Positions 33,978 through 35,269 of a DNA stretch of 35,269 nucleotides are shown in pieces. The notes below the pieces were generated by a model. The model worked only from the letters and a program-made list of their open reading frames with translations, made no database searches and had not been told where the DNA came from. A program made the translations under genes and the position numbers. The DNA is from Pedobacter sp. V48 (GTDB taxonomy: Bacteria > Bacteroidota > Bacteroidia > Sphingobacteriales > Sphingobacteriaceae). The stretch covers positions 49,288 through 84,556 of the forward strand of contig NZ_AWRU01000013.1 in assembly GCF_000523515.1 (NCBI RefSeq), in the 5' to 3' direction. How positions within the stretch are numbered: position 1 is the stretch's first letter; each line of letters begins with the position of its first letter.

Positions 33978-34117
33978 ATTAGAAGATGACTAAATTTTCA
34001 TGACGCTGCTCCAATTAATTCTAATTCTTCGATTCTATTAACCCTTAAAATACCATATGCTATTATATTGAAACGTCCCTAACGTTCAACCAAATATTAT
34101 CTAAAACGACTAAAGTT

Positions 34118-34477
34118 ATGGAACATAACGCCGGAGAAATCGTTGAACTAGCTGTTCGACGACAAAATGTGAATATCAGCGAATTATCCAAGCGCTTAAA
34201 TGTAAACAGACGGACCTTGTATAATTGGTTTAGACAAAAGAAATTGCATACTGATGTAATTCTAGAAATAGGTAAAGCTATCAATTACGACTTTTCAAGT
34301 GATTTTGAAGGAGAATTAAAACAATTAAACCCCAATGAGGACCTAAGGTCCCTTAAAAAAGACTTTAATTCTGAACATCCAGATTCCGTTTATTATTGGA
34401 TGGAAAAATACATTGCCTTACTTGAAGATTATAAAAGGTTGGTTCGAAAGGATTCCACCCATAACATGCTATCGTAA
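34118..34477 (+). CDS. small helix-turn-helix regulator, divergent from the eCIS operon
   Basis: This 119-aa protein has an N-terminal helix-turn-helix: IVELAVRRQNVNISELSKRL then NVNRRTLYNWFRQKKLHTDV (about residues 8-47), similar to phage-repressor/Xre-like DNA-binding domains. The C-terminal half is charged and helical (SVYYWMEKYIALLEDYKRLV) and may mediate dimerisation. The gene is divergent from the antiterminator gene across the 335-bp regulatory region with repeats and dyads, so it is the obvious local candidate to control the operon. No ligand-binding domain is seen. Confidence 0.8.
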   Translation: MEHNAGEIVELAVRRQNVNISELSKRLNVNRRTLYNWFRQKKLHTDVILEIGKAINYDFSSDFEGELKQLNPNEDLRSLKKDFNSEHPDSVYYWMEKYIALLEDYKRLVRKDSTHNMLS

Positions 34478-34541
34478 CAGGACAATATCTGAAGATATAT
34501 TCAGCTTAGATAAAATTCATCCCTTTAATCTAAAAAGAGTT

Positions 34542-35269
34542 ATGTTTCGAATTAAAAGAACTAACCTGACAAATGCCCTTTCTCTGGGATTACTTAACTG
34601 GTTTACAATTGGTCTACTTGTATTTGGTATTTTAATAGCGATCTTTTTCGGTACCAGCTCTTCCGGCAAGGCTACCATTTTTATGTGGATGTTTGCTTGC
34701 CTTCTGGGTAGCTGCGTGATAGGATTTCTGTTCGGCATCCCAAAAATCCTTCAGCGTCCGGTGGTTCCTGATGTTAATGCCAGCACTACTCAACCCAACT
34801 ATCAACAACAAGTTAATTCCAATTTAACCGAAATTTCTGACTGGTTAACCAAAATTATAGTGGGATTAGGGCTGGTAAATCTTACTAATATTCCTCCTTA
34901 CATATATTCCGCCGCAAAAATTTTGGCAAATGGCCTTAGTGATCCAAAGGGGACTTCTGAAGATTTATCCCTGGCTTTTGCATATGCGATTATCATAGGT
35001 TATACCTGTTTTGGTTTTCTTTTTGGGTACATCACCACCCGTACTTATTTGGCTGGCGTATTTTCTGAAGCAGATCAGAATGCACTTTCCAGGATTGCAG
35101 AAAAGGCCGATGAAACTGCGGGTAAGGCGCAAAGCGCACTCCATAAGGCTGAGCTGGCGTTAACAAAACCCCTTGAAGTATATACAAATGAAATCCTCTC
35201 GCCAGATGAGCAACTTCAGCGGTTAATAGAATCCTATAATCATGTTAGAAATAGTTTCCCTGTTGGTAG
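34542..35269 (+). CDS. multi-spanning membrane protein of unknown function, 3' end outside window
   Basis: An ATG at 34542 opens a frame that runs to the window edge (242 complete codons visible, no stop). Two hydrophobic segments lie at about residues 14-38 and 48-66, the latter ending FLFGIPKIL. After a polar stretch comes NLTEISDWLTKIIVGLGLV, then a further hydrophobic helix with IIIGYTCFGFLFGYITT, then a helical Ala/Glu/Lys-rich cytoplasmic-looking part. The ISDWLTKIIVG-GL piece recurs in a family of bacterial membrane proteins, some of which I associate with sensor or conflict-system proteins, but I cannot name it securely. It follows the HTH gene by 64 bp on the same strand. Confidence 0.75.
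   Translation, partial: MFRIKRTNLTNALSLGLLNWFTIGLLVFGILIAIFFGTSSSGKATIFMWMFACLLGSCVIGFLFGIPKILQRPVVPDVNASTTQPNYQQQVNSNLTEISDWLTKIIVGLGLVNLTNIPPYIYSAAKILANGLSDPKGTSEDLSLAFAYAIIIGYTCFGFLFGYITTRTYLAGVFSEADQNALSRIAEKADETAGKAQSALHKAELALTKPLEVYTNEILSPDEQLQRLIESYNHVRNSFPVG

Larger units (their letters stand above)
33783..34117. other. divergent regulatory region between the antiterminator operon and the HTH gene
   Basis: These 335 bp are very AT-rich and contain no gene. They must hold the promoters of both divergent transcripts. Visible structure includes the 10-bp tandem repeat, the AACACT dyad and the TATCTTTG element annotated separately. AACGT also recurs at 34072-34076 and 34081-34085 with 9-bp spacing, close to the HTH gene start. 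I found no complete TAnnTTTG with a correctly spaced TTG on the minus strand, so the operon promoter is not located. Confidence 0.6.

Noticed and set aside
1..35269. CRISPR arrays, tRNA or rRNA genes, insertion sequences and attachment sites
   Set aside because: No regularly spaced repeats, no recognisable tRNA or rRNA sequence, no transposase or integrase frame and no flanking direct repeats were seen; short or degenerate sites could be missed by eye.

Overview
The window looks like a chromosomal segment of a Bacteroidota bacterium, probably Sphingobacteriaceae (Pedobacter/Mucilaginibacter-like). The basis is AT-rich DNA, TAnnTTTG-type promoter elements, mostly weak Shine-Dalgarno sites, a UpxY-type NusG paralogue and the Bacteroidota layout of an injection-system operon. 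The genus is an inference from sequence style; no search was run.

Layout. Left edge, plus strand: the end of a DUF488 protein gene, elongation factor P (efp), a roughly 400-bp non-coding gap with strong hairpins, and a LuxR-type regulator. From 33782 down to 2031 everything is on the minus strand with gaps of 0-42 bp or short overlaps, except one 150-bp gap. This reads as a single operon of 23 genes and about 31.7 kb. Right edge, plus strand: a small helix-turn-helix regulator divergent from the operon, and a membrane protein gene that runs off the window.

The operon encodes an extracellular contractile injection system (eCIS, the Afp/PVC/MAC family), a phage-tail-like particle that normally assembles in the cytoplasm and is released by lysis. 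In transcription order: a NusG/UpxY-type antiterminator; a sugar-modification block (a fused glycosyltransferase-methyltransferase, a DXD glycosyltransferase, an FkbM methyltransferase); a DUF4255/Pvc16-type cap protein; a 346-aa conserved-looking unknown; sheath; two tube proteins; a 53-aa DUF5908-type protein; a LysM tube-baseplate adaptor; a VgrG-like spike; an 83-aa unknown; a gp25-like wedge; two large J-type baseplate proteins; a 949-aa fibre/tip candidate; the tape-measure protein; an AAA+ ATPase; then three DUF4157 cargo proteins and a small putative immunity gene.

The cargo genes are the most striking part. One carries a C-terminal metalloprotease domain strongly resembling anthrax lethal factor (HEFGH plus a downstream ESEYFAEAF motif). 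One is a 1608-aa protein with amphipathic and glycine-rich hydrophobic segments and a C-terminal PD-(D/E)xK-like nuclease domain, followed by a candidate immunity gene. One ends in an unrecognised Cys/Trp-containing domain. The antiterminator at the head and the glycosyltransferase/methyltransferase genes inside the same operon suggest a processively antiterminated, possibly glycan-modified injection particle. That link is inferred, not shown.
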